This document shows, piece by piece, positions 1-14,600 of a stretch of DNA of 64,000 bases. How positions within the stretch are numbered: position 1 is the first letter of the stretch; each line of letters opens with the position of its first letter. The position numbers were made by a program, and so were the translations under genes. The stretch is from Lateolabrax maculatus (Eukaryota > Chordata > Actinopteri > Acropomatiformes > Lateolabracidae): contig CM062198.1 in the NCBI GenBank assembly GCA_031216445.1, forward strand, positions 1,550,001 to 1,614,000, read 5' to 3'. A model generated the notes under the pieces. It saw only the letters and a list, made by a program, of their open reading frames with translations. It had not been told where the DNA came from and ran no database searches.

Positions 1-205
1 TTTCAGGAGTCCTGTCGGAGGGATTATCTGAAGTCATGTCTGCGTCAATGCCATTGAGCTCAGGGTTGTTCTCTTGGTCACTCATGGTGGATGACTCGCT
101 GTGGACGTTGATTGACTGTGTCCTGTCTGCAGCGTGGTGGCTGTGATGGTTGTGGATCTCGGACAGCCCTTCAGGGGAGCTGTCTGAAAGACGAACCCAG
201 GGATC
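1..205 (-). CDS. il16: il16 exon 20, 5' part (runs off window)
   Basis: The acceptor is CAGCTTCAG at 206-214, phase 0. The exon opens DPWVRLSD, matching mammalian DPWVRISD, and stays open to position 1, with the His-rich stretch IHNHHSHH and the acidic stretch SDQENNPELNG. In mammals the exon starting here is long and encodes the linker before PDZ3. Confidence 0.88.
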
Positions 206-3200
206 CTGAAGCTGCTCTTGGGTATGTTGATCAATACGAGCCTGTCTCCTCAGAGCTCCTCTCTTTGGCTGTGAGCAGAGCACAACTGTCCACACAACAC
301 AGAGGAAAGGAGAAAAGTAGTAGAGGTAGTCATGTGTTTCCAACATTTTCATGTCACAAACTCAGGAATAGATGTTACTGTGTATTCACACTGCTGTGAA
401 CCACATGGTAGGAATACAATTTTGACTTGATAATTGTGCTAAATGAAAGGTTAGGGGATGACCAATGTTATTCCAACCATTAGGGGGACATGAATTTTGT
501 GACAATCCATCCAATAGTTGTTGGGACCTCACTCAAAACTAAATGTGAACCTCATGGTGACGCTAGAAATCCTTAGGAATGTATCCTAACTGGGAACCAT
601 GAATGTCTGCACAAAATTCCATGGCAACCTATCCAATAGTAGTTGAGATATTTCACCAAAAGACTCAAATGTTAACCTGATGAAAAAGTTGGGGATTCAC
701 CAAAGTCAGTAGGAACCAGTGTACTGACGGTAGAGGTAAAGAATACATGGACATGTACATTAATGTAATCTACCCAATCTGATCAACTGTGTTCTCGTAA
801 AACTAATCATGATGTATTACATAAACCATGATAGGTTTTATTCATATCACCCTCTCCTCTGTGTATAACACACTGTGTTGGGTGTGGTGTCTATATTTGG
901 CAACACTACCATCATCATACATATTAGGACAACTATATACAACTAGGATAATTGCAGGTGAAGTAAGTCATACTTCATTTTAACTTTACCATTTGTGTTT
1001 TTGCTCAAGGAGCTCTGATGGAATTATATTTACTGACACAAAGAAACTCTGCTTCACACAGGAAATGGAACCTCAGTTACTTTCCACTGAAATACTGAAC
1101 CACAGCACCAGGTTCAGCTTGCTGTCACATTGTGAATTAACTGCATGATTAATCAGCTAGTTTCTAAATTGCATTCAGCGGCTTACATGTAAGGTAATAG
1201 CACTTGTCTCTTACCTGTGTGTAGTCTGCCGTTGGTGCAGGCTGCAGTGTCTGGATGAGTAAAATCTTCTTTGCTCCCCTCTGACTGTTCTCTTATTCTT
1301 TCATCTTCCTGCTACACAAACAGGAAGTGTTGTGTCACGACAGCTTCTCTAGCAGCAACCACAGAGAGATGCAATAATGTACCGTGCTTCCGCTGCTGCT
1401 GCTTTCACACTGTTTCATTCACTCAGTAACAGGCCCATAACAAAACCAGCAACAAGCGTGATGCATACCGACAGGGGTTCAACTGGGATTTGTGAGGAGG
1501 GGAAGGCCTGGTCCGATGATATGGGGTGTGGTGGTTTCCACAGACCACACTGTCAACAGTTTTCATAGGAACATTTTCTTCAGTAGAAAGTAGTTCCAAT
1601 GAAAACATTGTGTTCTGTGGATGTGGATTGTCTACAGTTACACTAGCTCCTTTTACACAGCCTCTTCAAGGCAGCAATTATGTGCTGTTATTCTGCCTCG
1701 CTTTCTGTATAAAAGCTATGATCGCAGAGGGGCGAGGGACAATATTCTTCTTATATTCTTCTTATCATTTAGCCGGGAACAGAGGTTGTAACAACATTGA
1801 AACGTTTGTGTGAGGACGGTATGCTGATGCTGTTGTGCTACACGTGATGCCTTCTGAAACGCCGACATGCTGTCTAATCACCACTGGAGCAGCATTATGC
1901 CGCCTTGTTTGGTTCAGTGTAAAAAAGCAGAGATGGCATAATGACGGACTTTCTTTGTGTAAAAAGGGCTAATGGCACTGTTTCTATAAAGTTTCCCAAA
2001 TTCAATTTTTTAAAATGCTGTACCACATACTAAATTGCCACAACTCCATTGTGTTGGTGATATTTCAGGGACAGACATCTCAAATTGAATTAAACTATCA
2101 AAATGGCCACATACACTAGGTGAAACTAAAACATTTTCATTTTTACACAATGCGACTATGCCAATTGAAGATTTAAATAATGAATGGCTTCACCGCTGGT
2201 CATGAGGCCCGATTTAACCCCTGTGTACGGCCACATTACATGCACACTTGGATGCTGACATGCATACTAACACACTAACAGATATGTGTAAAAGCATGCA
2301 TAATAAGCAAGATTGTCCATATACTTTTGGTCATAGAGTGTACACACCAGAACAAGAACTAGAACAGAAGACTTACTTTCTATGAAGGCATCCTTAATAA
2401 AGGGTTTGTAAGCTGTAACTAACAGCTTTATTAATGTTAATAAATCCTTTACTAATGATTTATAGATCAGTTACAAGCCATTCATGAGAACAATGTCTGG
2501 GTTGCATTCTGGAGTCTTGTCCGAATGGCATTACTGATTTATAAAGCATTAAACCTTTATAAAGCCATTAGTTACAACTTATAAACCCTTAAAAAGATGC
2601 TTTATCAGAAAGCAGTGCCAAAAATACATAGAGAAGTATATGTACTGTACTTTAATGATTGTCATTGAAACAATTGCCCTATTTTCTGTAATGTTTATGA
2701 CTAGGCTGATAGCTTTATGTTTTATTAAATCACAAAAATCCATTAGGTGTTCAGCATGCTTTCAGTAGCAAAATACCGAAAGCCAAATCATTTCACATAC
2801 ATTCCTTAAGAGTAACCTCAGGATCTTTCGCAAGGCCTTGTATATACTGCTGAAGAGCTGCAGGCAGTGGAAGAGGGGAGCGAGTTACATACAGTGTTAC
2901 TCTTTTCAGAAGAAACATGATCAGTACATTGAGGGAAACATGATTAGTACAAGCAGAATCAGTACAGTGACAAAGATGATGCAATGAGCAGGTAGCAGTG
3001 GAAGTGAAAAACAGACTGTGATGCAGATAAAGTTGACTCACTTTCAACATCCTTATATGAGCACTGATACTGTTTGATAAAGTAACTGAGCTACTCAGGG
3101 ACATACCTTAGGTGTGTGGGCCTCATGCAGGCTTCAATTTGCGTTTTGAAAAGTCATGCTATATTAGTTACTGTAAGTTTCTGTTTGTACTGTAACCATG

Positions 3201-6200
3201 GAAACAGACAGCTATGACCAGATTACTTTTGATCCTATTGATACTTTTGACAGTTTGATTCATCAGGTTCAAGGGATTAATACTTGCAGTGAGAACAAGT
3301 ATGCTGCATAGATTTTAGGACCAAAGATAGAGAAGTTAGAGGACCATTTAAAAATGCCCTGAATTATCATAAGAGCAAATATTAGCCAGTCAACAGAAGT
3401 GAACCCTGTCAACTGCTGTACCTGGCAGCTTGTGTGTGACGAAGGCTCTAGTCCTTCATCTCTAACTGGGGATCCTCTACTGGAGCCGCTGGAGTCTCCA
3501 TTATAACCTTCCTCACTGGTCACATCCTGAGGCCAGCAGTACCGACGTGGAGCAGCACGCACCCTGCAGGTGGACTACACACACAGACAAACTTTGTATG
3601 AACTTGGCTAATCCATGTGAGCATGTGGGTCCAGCCCCTCATGACCCTGAACAGGACACGTGATTGTAAAGAATGGATTATTATTATTATTATTATTATT
3701 ATTGACTTTATGTCCAACCACTAACAACACCAAGTTTATAGATGATGGAAGGAAGGAAGGAAAGAAGGGAGGAATGTTGGTGTGGTACCTTGTTGCCCCT
3801 GAAGGCCAGATCCAGGGCCTGCTGACTGGACAGATTAGCAGCAGCAGCAGAGTTGTATGGGACGTTATAGTCTTCATCAGGATATACGGGCACTGACAGT
3901 CTGTTGTCAGACCATGTCTCTGTCTTAGACTTCACAACAGGAATGGGACAAGATCAAATAAGATGAGACACAACTACACATCAAAAGAGGAGATTACGTG
4001 GACCCACGTGTGAATGTGTGTAACCTGCTGTATGTTTGGTCACCTTGGATGTGTCTAGGCTGTGGACACGGGCTGAGGGGTTATGGTGTGTGTTGTGGAG
4101 GTTGTTGTTGGTGAGGCAGCGGTTGTGGTGGTGGCTGCTGGTGTTGTCGCTGCAGGAGCGGGTCATGGTCTTCTGTGCTCGTCGAACCGTCAGATGACTG
4201 AAAGTCCTCTCCAGACAACGCTCGCATCTCTGCCGGCTGTGAGAGCACGACTCCAGTCTGCGCAGCCCTGGGACCCAAACAGAAATGATGCTATTACTTA
4301 TTCTAAAACTTTAATGAAATGTTGATATCATGAAATAATGTTGTGTAATGATGTTATGATACTGCTGCTGAGTTATTGTTTATTTGGATCCCCATTAGTT
4401 GTTACCAAGGCAACAGTTACTCTCCATGGGGTCCATATTAAGAATATAAGTGCATACACATACTTTCGCATACGTGCCTACATATATACAATTACATCAC
4501 TAAACTCACCCCCCCACCCCGATTAAAAAAGTATAAACATTACAGAAACAGTATTAACATTACAGAAACCTGCTACAATTTCAACAAAATATGAATCACA
4601 TACATATATGTATACATATAGTGTATATATACATGCATACACTCACACACGCGCATTCAAACCCACTTAGTTACACTTACATACATATAAACCTATAACT
4701 TTAATTGCTTTTCTTTTCTTCTTTCTTTAATTATTTTCTTTAAATGTTCCTTGAGTGATGAAGTATGACAAATGATTCCACTTAGAAATGAATATAAATA
4801 CATTACAGTTTTTTTCACTGCATTGGTTCTAGATTGAGGAACTGTAACATGAGCCCTCTTAACCTAGCCTGGGAACCAAACAAATCTGTGAGCTCATATT
4901 TCATTTGCACTGGCAGATACATCCGGCTTATCGGGCTGACCAATCACAAGCGTTTATCTAGTATGAGGCGGGTTTAATAATATATATATATATATAATTA
5001 ATACGATGACTGACAGAGACGAGCGCTATTCAGGCTACTCTTAACCTGTCATGGTCTTTCTGTGAAAATATTCTTGAGTACAGGCAGTAGAGTTGTTTTG
5101 AAACACATGTACTCCTTTTTTTCCTATTTGCTGCGCTTGTAGAAAATAGATATTCCTCTCCCAGTTTTTCCAATGATTTTGTGTATGTGCTTCTGACATG
5201 ATAGTTGCCCATCAAGGGTGACACCTAGAGGTTTAGCCTCAGTTACTCTCTCTATACAGCTGCCCTTGATGGAAATTCATTATTAGTTATCTTGCCTTAG
5301 TACATGGTTTGAGCCAAAAACCATACATTTATGGGCAAATTTACAAAAGGATTGTGCAGCTTCTGTGGTCGCTAAACTTCAACAAATAAGACAAAAAGGA
5401 GTGTAATTCTTAAAGGGTGAAATGTACCCCTAACTGTGCGGCCCGATTGTATTCCAATGAGCCTCATTGCAAAAAAATTTTTCAATTTGCAAACACAGTA
5501 CTAATAGCCACATGTAGTTAGAGTGAAAATTATTAGCGTCTTCTGAGAGTTGGTGGTCACTGAAGAGCATTTATAGGGGGTATCATGCCCTGACTTTCCA
5601 ATGATCATGGGAGCAGTGAAGTCTGTTAAGACAGTCTGTAAATAATATTTCACATCATCCAAAGGTAGCAATGCCTTCAATGGCTAACAGTCTGGGGTGG
5701 TTTTCAAAACGCACTCCAAAAGCAACGTGTTGAAACATTGAATAATTTACTGTGCAAAAAAGGGGTTACAAACATTGACAAAAACGGTTCCATAATTCTT
5801 ATTAAACTCAAAAGATATCTAAAACACAACAAAAACTTACTGGGAATAGCAATAAAGTGGTCAAAATTGGCACTGAACCACAGCCTCAATCCGTCTGACA
5901 CTGCTAGACTGTCCTGTACCTTATTTGTGTCCCTAATAAAGTCATTTTCATTTTCATTATCAAAATAAAAGGTCTCTATCACAGTCTGTAGCCTTCTGTA
6001 ATATTAAGTAATTTGTCATTGTACATATTACTAGACCTCAATCCTCCTCCCATCCCTTTTTGATTTTGCAATGAGGCGATCATAACTAATAACTTCATAG
6101 TCTCCTCTATCACTCATCTCCTTCATTGCTGGCGGCAGTTCAGCATGCTTCTTGCACAATTAATCTGTAAAGTTTCAATATATACGATGGTAAATGTAAA

Positions 6201-9200
6201 AAAATGGTAAATCTATACGTTTCCCAGCAAAAGGGAAATGTGGATATGTGTGTGTGCCCATTTCCCAGAAATGTGTTGACTTCCTCGAAATCTATAGATT
6301 TCCTGTTTTTCTACATTTACTGTAACACATACACCAATGTGTTCTTTTTGTGCCTTTGTAATAATAAGTTGTTTGTCTTTAAAGCGTAAAAGCTTGACCC
6401 CAACAGGCCTTGGCTTCCCAGCATCACATCTAAATTCTCTGTATGACGCATATCCAGTTTGAGGTGAAGAGCTCTCGGACCTCGGTCTCAGTCTCTGTCC
6501 ATTGTCTCGTCAGTTTTGTCAGTTTTGTCAGTTTTGATGCCTTCAATGACTAGATTGTTCCTCCTGGTTTGATTCTCCAGATAATCCAACCTCTCTGAAT
6601 TGTCATCTGAATCCAAGGGCTTTGATGTGATTTCTAGTATGTGTTTTACACAGTCCTTAACCTCAGCAGAATACTTGGTCTAATCTTTTAGACTCTAATC
6701 TAATCTTTTATTTCATCAATATCTTGAGAGTATTAAAAACTGATCTTTAGCTCTTGAATCTCGGTCAGCAGAGAGTCAGCTCTCTTATTTGATGACTCCA
6801 GGATCAATTGAGTAAAAGCACCAAAAGAGGCTTCTTCATAGAAGTTTTTCTGCTGTTCCAACATGTCCTTGAACATGTCCATAGTTACAAAAACAGACTC
6901 ATCACCTTGAATTGTCTTTGTGTTGTTGGTGTTCTTGCAGGTTGACATCTTCAGATCAGACAGTATTCTCACTCGAAGCAGCAGTTTCTCTCAGATATAT
7001 TAAGGATTGAAGTCTTACTAGGATGTACTGTATGCTGGAATTACTCCAGGATATACAAGATGTCTTTTGTCAATCCAAAGTCCAAGAGTGTCCTCCTTAC
7101 TGGCCTCGGTTGTTTCAAACACAGCAGATGGAGTAGGCCAAGCAACAGGAATCCACCAAATATCACAGTAAGCAAAAACCATCTGCAACTCCTAACTGCT
7201 TACTCATGTAGATTCTCATTTGATGTTAAATTGTAAATTAGACTGATTTAAATTTGGAGTGTCAAGATTTGAAGCACATTCAGCTGCCAAACAGGAAACA
7301 ACAAATGTCAATTATCTGCATTGTAAACTATAAACAGTTATGGGCCTACACAGAGTTTCTCATAATAATTCAATAAGTTTTTACTAATAAAAGTCATAGC
7401 ACCCATCTACAAAGAATTATGCACAATTTCACATATAACTCATTTGGTAGCATTTCAGCTGTATAAAAATCATCTACAAAAATAAATTTTTTTCTGAATG
7501 ACATAAAATATGAAAATGTTATGTTTTAAATAAAACAAAAATTCAGCACAGACAAGTTGAGTAAAGACATGGAAGAATGCTAAGAAGTGTGCAAGACAAC
7601 ATGTCAGTCAAACTTGAGTCAAGAAAGACATGGCAAGAACATGCTCATGAGAAAAGTAGTGGATGTTCCAGCCCAACCATGAACACGAACCTCAACGGGA
7701 ATATGTTTCTGTTGAAAATGAAAAATGAACAAATAAATATTTCACCATCAATACTCCACTGGCTCTTATCCTTTCTCAGTTTGCTGTTTTCCACTGCCTG
7801 AGCGATAGCGTCATTCAGCTGCTGCTCTGATACCTGCGACAAGCAGAGTGCAGAAGATGTGAATGTCAATGGGAATGTATAAGTCACAATGGTGAAAAGT
7901 ACTGTTGCTCAGGGCAACTCACAAACATCACATCGGAAGCAGCACTATGATCTAACATAAAAAGTACTGAGACAAATCCTTTGTCTTACGCAATCAGAAG
8001 GGCATTTGTCACTTTCACCATTGCTGTCTTTGTACTATGATACACCCTAAATCCTGACTAAAAATCCTCAAATAAACTATTGTTGTGTAGAAAATCATAT
8101 AACTGATTGACGACCGCTTTCTCAAGGATTTTGGAGAGAAAGGGAAGGTTAGATATAGGTCTATAATTGGCTAAAACCCCTGGATCAAGCGTAGGCTTTT
8201 TAAAAAGAGGTTTAATTGCAGCCACTTTAAAGGACTGAGTTTACAACCTACGCTTCAGCATTTTTTAAACACACACACTCACACACACACAATCAATTTA
8301 TTTAAATAAGAGATCCAGCATTTATACAGTTTTAAAAAACTGCACAACACAACTTCACAGAGTTGCATGGCTGTGGTCTTTTTTAACTTATTTAGTCTGA
8401 AAGATTTTACACTACATAACGGCCACTGAACAGTTCCACTAGTGTGAATGAGTGTTACATAACCCACACACACACACATACACTCTCCAGTCTCCAGTCC
8501 AACCTGTTGGAGTTCGGACTGAGGGGGGAAGCCATGCTAACAGCACAGAGGCCCATAGTTGAACCCATGAGTCCACATTAACCCTGAACCAGACAAGGCT
8601 TTGCCCTGTGCCCTGTGCCCTGTGAGCCCATAAATATGCACTGGTTAAAGTACATGAGACAGAGGCGATGCATACTTTGGGGTCGGGATGTCGACTGATG
8701 ATGATGTGGACTGGACCTGGTGTGCACCGGCTCAGGACCGCGTAGACGTCATTCAACACCATGTTGTAAACCGCAGTGTCGTTGATCTCCATGATCTCAT
8801 CGCCACATCTAAGGTAGGGAGGGAAAGTTCAGGGAAAAGGTGTTGGAAAGAAAGAAATAAAACTACATAGAATAGAAACATTTAAAAGAGTATGTTCAAA
8901 AACACTCATATATGAGCTGAAAGGTTGTGTTTGGAAAGTACTGAACATAATGAGTGTCACATACTAGAGTACTAGTACTCTATGCTTTTAACCTCACATC
9001 ATATTACGTGCTGTAGCTGTAGAATAGAAATTGAGATAGAAATCTTTATTTTGGCATTGGCATGCAACTGTACACACACACACACACACACACACACAAC
9101 GAATTTGTTTTTACACCCTACATACGATACATATCGATAAAGCCAGATGAAACCAGTAAGTTAGCCAAGCTTCAGGCATGTATTAAGGACATAAAAGACT

Positions 9201-11618
9201 GGATGACCTGCAATTTCTTGCTGTTAAACTCAGACAAAACTGAAGTTATTGTTCTGGGTCCTAAACACCTGCGAGACGCACTATGTATAGATATAGTTAC
9301 TCTAGATGGCATTGCCCTGGCCTTTAGCACCGCTGTAAGGAGTCTAGGAGTAATCTTTGATCAGGACATGTCCTTTAATACCCATATAAAACAGACTTCA
9401 AGGACTGCCTTCTTCCACTTACGTAACATTATAAAAATCAGGCATATCCTGTCTCAAAAAGATGCAGAAAAACTAGTTCATGCATTTGTTACTTCTAGGT
9501 TGGATTATTGTAATTCCTTATTATCGGGCTGCCCTGATAAGTCTCTAAAGACTCTCCAGCTCATCCAGAATGCGGCTGCACGTGTACTGACAGGAACTAG
9601 CAAAAGGGAACATATTTCTCCAATATTAGCTTCTCTGCACTGGCTCCCTGTGAAATCTAGAATAGAATTTAAAGTCGTCCTCCTCACTTACAAAGCTCTT
9701 ATTGGTCAGGCACCATCATATCTTAAAGAGCTGATAGTACCGTATTACCCCACTAGAGCACTACGCTCACAGAATGCAGGGTTACTTGTGGTACCTAAAG
9801 TCTATAAAAGTAGAATGGGAGCCAGAGCCTTTAGCTATCAAGCTCCTCTTCTGTGGAATCAGCTCCCAATTTGGGTTCGGGAGGCAGACACCCTCTCTTC
9901 GTTTAAGAGTATGCTAAAAACGTTCCTTTTTGATAAAGCTTATAGTTAGGGCTGGCTCAGGTGAGTCCTGAACCATCCCTTAGTTATGGTGTTATAGGCT
10001 TAGACTGCCGGGGGATTTCCTATAATGCACTGAGCTTCTCTCTCCTTCTGTCCCTCTCTATCTGTACGCATTCCTATCCCACTAATACAGGTTACCAATT
10101 CCACTTCTTCCTGGTAGTTTTTGTGCTTTCTGTGCTTTTTTGCTTTCTCACTTTCTGCAGGTATTTTCACCTCTGGAACTGTAGATTCTGGATCTGTGAT
10201 TGCCGGCCGTCTACTGCCCCCATGTTCCTGCTACACACTCACTGCTTCAGTTGTTATTATTATTAGTCTGATTTGTTGTCTCTCCTCCTCTGCTCGAGGT
10301 TTCTACCTGTTAAAAGGGAGTTTTTCCTCGCCACTGTCGCCAAGTGCTTGCTCATGGTGGGAACTGTTGGGTCTCTGTAAATAATATTTTAAAGAGTATG
10401 GTCTAGACCTACTTTCTACTTTTGACTTGACTTGACATACATACAGGCCCCCAAATCACACATACATATACATTTAGGGGTCCCATAACTTGCGTGGAGA
10501 GGTCATAGGCTGAGGGCACCGCCATTCGTCAGCCCAGGAGCAGTTGGGGGGGGGGGGGGGGGGGTGGGCACTAGCCTAGCTCGAGGGCACCTCGGCAGGC
10601 TAGATGTCTTCGTCTGGGCTGGGACTTGAGCCGGCGACCCTCCGGTCCCAACCCAGGTCCCCTACCCGCTGAGTCACTGCCGCCCCCAGCTTAAAGCTTA
10701 AAGTCTTTTCAGTAACTGACTAAACTTTCTAATTTCTTACTGTAGTTACATTTTATTTCAGTAGGCATTTTACTCTTTCCTGCCCTGTAGTCATGTCTCC
10801 TTACCTCAGTCTACCATCCATGTGTGCTACAGATCCAGGAGAGAGAGTGTGGATGTAGATCCCAGGGCATCCATCACCAGATGGAACACAGCACAGTCCA
10901 ATACCCAGACCAACACCAGCCTCTGGCAAATGACACATGCATATAAACGTTTATTATGATATGATTTAATATGATATATCAGTAAAGGTGACTCTTTCAC
11001 TTTAAAATAGATCTTGCATTTACACTCCAATAAACCACAGCAGAGCCATAGAAACCAGATACCAATTATGTTTTAGAGCAGCAACAAACAAATGTTTTGA
11101 TGATTGACTGATCAATCAATCATTTATTCTATAAACCGTTGCAACACTAAATTGCTGGAGTTACCCTTTAAAACTGCTTTATTTGTCTACAGTAAAACAA
11201 CTAACTAACTGTACTAAACAACTGAATATTCACATATATATGTATATATATTCTCCAAGCGTTATCTCCCTACATGATAATCAAAATACTGTTTCAGACT
11301 GAGAAATGCTGGATCTCATATTTATTGTATGTGTGTGTGAGTGTGTGTGTTTAAAAAATGCTGAAATGTAGGTTGTAATATCCTCCTCCTCAGGTTATTA
11401 AAAAACCAAGAATACTGTGAACATGACCTCTGTGCCCTAAATGGTACCTAGGGCCTTGAAACTCACTGGTCTAATTTTAAGTGGGTCCTATAATCACCTT
11501 AAAAGTATGAATAGATTTATCTTGGTAAATGACAGTTCATGTGCAGTGATCTGCCTCAGAAGACGAGTTCAGGGGAAATGAAGTCTCTCCATTACTTTCT
11601 GCTGCCTATATATATCTA

Positions 11619-11699
<81 letters not shown>

Positions 11700-14600
11700 T
11701 AGATAAATCAGAGAAAACTCAGAAAAAACTCTTCCCATTAAAGAACCTGTAAGTGGAAACTTTTGGTATTTTTGAAATGATTTAAATGTTTAATTGATTG
11801 TCAAAATGACTGTAGAGTCTCTACTGTGCCCTGAGACTGACCTTTCTGCAGGATGATCTCCATCATAATGCGGTCTCTGGGTTTAGCAGGCTGACCCGGG
11901 ACGCTCAGTGTGTTACTGTAGATGTTGTTCAAGTAGTTGTAGTCTCCCATGTCAGCACTGACCCTGGCCATGCCTGTAGTGGAGCTGAGGGAACGCGACC
12001 TGCAGAGCTGTGCTACCTGCGCCTGACCACACAGAGCCCCCACTCGCAGGCTGGTCCTCACCACCAGAGTCAGCAGGCCCTTTTTCATTTGCTGCACAAA
12101 GAAATCTGTTAGTTGTTTTTGTTGTAAATGGGTTGGATCTTTGAAGATGAAACCAGGGCTGGATTAACTCTCCCATGAGCAAAAATGAACTCTGGCCCCT
12201 ATTGACCAACCAGTTTTTCCTTCTCGCTGTTCATTGTGTATGTATTACTTAGTAATGATTTTTTCTTGTGGTAACTTGCTTAAGCACAGATTGTTTTAGG
12301 AATTTTCACCATGTAAGCACAAGCTACTCTGCGCTTTAAACTAGTTTTAAACTTAGTGTAGCTCAACAAGATCATCAAAGTGTCACTTTTAAGGCCCCTG
12401 TAATTTCAGTTTATATGGTGCACACAGTATAACCAAACAAATTTGCAACTAATCAAATTACCACAAAGATCCCACAGCTGGGCCCCAGGGCAGTCGCCCG
12501 CTTTGCTCAGTTGATAATCAATCCTTATGACAGACTTTGCTAAGTGAATAAAACGGGATTTACTTGAACAGTAAAATAAGTGATTGATTTTTTGTATTGT
12601 GTATTGTAATTGTAATCTTTCCCTAACCTTAAAAAAAAGTTGTGAGGGCCTGAACATTTGAATAAAGCTGGAGTCATTCCAAGCAGTTATTGTATTGCAA
12701 GATGTGATATTTTTTTATAAGTTCAGCATCAACATTATTGTGACTTGTTAGACATGTTTCCTCATTATGTTAATACAAGTCAAGTCAAGTCAATTTTATT
12801 TGTATACAAACAAAAGTTATCACAAGACATTCACATAGAGCAGGTCCAGACTGACTCTTTAAAATATTATTTACAGAGACCCAACAGTTCCCACCATGAG
12901 CAGCACTTGGTGACTTCTGGGTGGGCGGCCATCTGCCTACCTTCAAAACATATTTTCTGTTGTAAATATAGAAAGAGAGAGAGTTTTGGATATATTGTAC
13001 TGTTTTGTATTGTATCTGCCGATACTGCAACTTAAGTTTGTACAGGAGCTTTCTGTTGGGCATATGCTGCATATGTGGGTTTCATGAATTTGTGCATGAA
13101 ACAATGGTTACTTTTGGTAATGTCTCACCACTTTTGGTGCTGTATCTACAACCTATGCTTATGTGGTATACTCAAGTTGAATTTTGCAAAAAAATCAATG
13201 AAGAAATTATAACTAAAAAAAACAGCTAGGATTACCATACATTCACAAAATACCACCACAAAAATAAGAATAGAATGTAAGACCTAGGTGATTATCAAAA
13301 ACTTCTACTACAGTGCAAAAACTACAAAACTAACTGTATAAACTCTCTAATGCTAAAATCTTCCTCCATTCCCCTTGGATGGACTCCCCTGAGACTATAA
13401 ATCCAGGAAACCACGTTTCCTGAAGATATAAAAATAAATATTACTCCTAGACCGGTTTTATCAATACAAATATAACAAAAATCTATCATTTGGACTGTAA
13501 AATAAATTGCTGGGTGTTTCAAACCTTATTGGATCTTCTGTTCTATGGCCCTATCTTTCATGTGAAAGTTGCATGGCAGACTCTTCCAGTAAATTACTAC
13601 AAGTTCTTTTGTCATTTCTAAATAAATAAATCTGGTTCAGTATCACAATTGTGTTACCACCTCTGCATTATTTTGATTCTGGTGAAACCCTGAACTGAAA
13701 GGAATACTGCTGTTAGGTTCATGATGTAGTTGCCTTACTTTGAACTTGTGCAGGGCTTCATCATGAGTCAGACCATGTAGTGACTCTCCATTCAGCTCCA
13801 GGATCTCATCAGCTGTGCAGGCACAGAAACTGTCAGATGTGAGAGACTGTACATTTACTGACACTTTCTGGAAATCTCACTTCTTAATTGAGCATATTAT
13901 TATAATATTACATTTGTATATAGGACTTGTATGAAATAATTGTTATGGTTCACAGTTCTTGTGCCTAAATTAATTAAATGAAACTTGACGAAAAATATGT
14001 ATCCATGTGATATTTTCAAAATCCTTAGTGTATATACATATTAGGGCTGTCGATCGATTACAAATTTTAATGTAATTATTACATGATATGCTGATTAATT
14101 AATCAAATGAATTGCATATGTTGATATTTGCTTGGAAAAGCCTCCAAATAAGGATATAAAAGGGTGCATTAGAAATCAATAAATTGTGTTATTTATATTT
14201 ATGTTATAATTTTTTCAAATACATGGCTCATGTCTTTTTATATATATATTTAACATTAGCCCATCACCTGAGTACCAATGTGGTGCTTAAAACTTGAGTG
14301 CCTTTTGTCTCCCCCTTCTGGCAGTGATCCCAAGAAGCAACAAATACTCAGTTTGAAACTCACTACAACAGTTGGCCAACGAAAATAAAATCAAGTGAGC
14401 CCTGTTGTGTCTAATAGACAAGCTTAGAGCTTCGCCATCAAATCAGGAGTTACTGCATCAGTTTCTGGTGAGCTGGCGTGGAAATGTCGCCACACACACC
14501 AACTTTTAAAACTCAAGAGAGGTACCCACTGGTGAGAGGTTTTATCAGCTCTGTGTGAACTCATCTGGTGAGGGCTTGTATGTAAAAGTCCTGCACTCCA

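Noticed and set aside
2793..3104. Minus-strand ORF ending in RSPLPLPAALQQYIQGLAKD, looked like an il16 linker exon
   Set aside because: The possible acceptor would enter in phase 2, which does not fit the phase-0 neighbours, and the segment has no family match.
4081..4278. Gln/Pro-rich minus-strand frame (QHQQPPPQPLPHQQQ)
   Set aside because: It is the shadow of il16 exon 16; the frame with RRLES and RRAQK matches the family and has consistent phase.
8439..8675. Continuation of il16 exon 14 frame beyond HPDPK
   Set aside because: It reads through a GTATGC donor into intron; the family continues with VSEQQL in the next exon.
9505..9687. Minus-strand 60-codon ORF, also seen in a plus-strand version at 59376-59558
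   Set aside because: Antisense of the LINE-2 RT; the similarity of the two simply reflects two L2 copies in opposite orientation.
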